Assembly: GCA_003446375.1 (NCBI GenBank)
Contig: DMAW01000012.1
Span: 1-40,806, forward strand
Reading direction: 5' to 3'
Length of the DNA: 40,806 nt
Source: Eubacteriaceae bacterium
GTDB lineage: Bacteria > Bacillota > Clostridia > Eubacteriales > Alkalibacteraceae
This document shows positions 40,792 to 40,806 of this stretch, piece by piece. Position numbers and translations under genes: made by a program. The notes under the pieces are model-generated. The model had not been told where the DNA came from. It saw only the letters and a list, made by a program, of their open reading frames with translations, and ran no database searches. Every line of letters starts with the position of its first letter. Position 1 is the stretch's first letter.

Positions 40792-40806
40792 GCGTTTGCA
40801 AAACGC
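40792..40806. repeat. Inverted repeat at the window edge
   Basis: GCGTTT-GCA-AAACGC, a perfect 6-3-6 inverted repeat, ends at the last base of the window, 31 bp before the dprA start. It may be part of a longer hairpin such as a terminator of the gene beyond the edge. Confidence 0.4.

Noticed and set aside
1..40806. CRISPR arrays, insertion sequences, prophage genes, tRNA or rRNA genes
   Set aside because: No regularly spaced repeats, transposase or integrase motifs, or cloverleaf/rRNA signatures were seen on either strand by eye.

Overview
The window is AT-rich, densely coded DNA with strong AGGAGG-type ribosome binding sites and TTGACA/TATAAT-type promoters. It looks like a chromosomal segment of an anaerobic, fermentative Clostridia-type Firmicute; no closer assignment is possible from sequence alone. 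Supporting traits are a biotin-dependent Na+-pumping decarboxylase, PTS sugar uptake, a TPP-riboswitch-controlled ThiW, YtrA-type GntR control of an ABC exporter, and flavin-based extracytoplasmic reduction. No tRNA, rRNA, CRISPR array, transposase or phage gene was seen.

Layout. 1-5.8 kb: 5' end of rpsO (minus) with a pseudoknot-like leader; a SorC/DeoR-type regulator divergent from deoC with operators between them; a MerR regulator with a MerR-type 19-bp-spacer promoter; a UspA protein; a PutP-type Na+/solute symporter; a small membrane-anchored XRE regulator. 6.1-10.6 kb (plus): a four-gene polyphosphate operon, SixA-like phosphatase, CHAD protein, Ppx and Ppk1. 10.6-15.1 kb (minus): alpha-glucoside utilisation, with RpiR regulator, 6-phospho-alpha-glucosidase, PTS EIICB and separate EIIA. 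15.2-18.4 kb (minus): oxaloacetate-decarboxylase-type Na+ pump split over four genes, with the biotin carrier as its own gene. 18.6-23.8 kb (minus): LacI regulator, then a DHDPS-family aldolase, TAXI solute receptor and fused TRAP permease, driven by a promoter that contains two LacI-type operators. 23.9-24.9 kb: TPP riboswitch-thiW and a small membrane protein. 25.0-28.6 kb: NlpC/P60 wall hydrolase, then a GntR-ABC exporter operon with a long perfect operator. 28.7-33.6 kb: Tat-exported FAD lipoprotein reductase/dehydrogenase, two TatA-type proteins, a frameshifted tatC, an FMN-binding lipoprotein, and a convergent PucR/CdaR-type regulator. 33.7-40.8 kb (minus): dprA variant, two unrecognised genes, a NUDIX hydrolase, LemA, a DUF2207 protein, a small coiled-coil protein, ZapA-like and GalE.

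How the parts fit. Several blocks are self-contained uptake-plus-catabolism modules with local regulators. The TRAP/aldolase block and the adjacent decarboxylase would together suit uptake of an organic acid, cleavage to a 2-oxoacid and Na+ export coupled to decarboxylation; this is inference. The most unusual unit is the exported flavin module at 28.7-32.1 kb. A twin-arginine FAD lipoprotein with ketosteroid-dehydrogenase-like rather than fumarate-reductase-like active-site motifs sits with its own Tat translocase and a lipoprotein carrying a covalent-FMN acceptor motif. Its tatC is interrupted by a one-base shift in a T tract.
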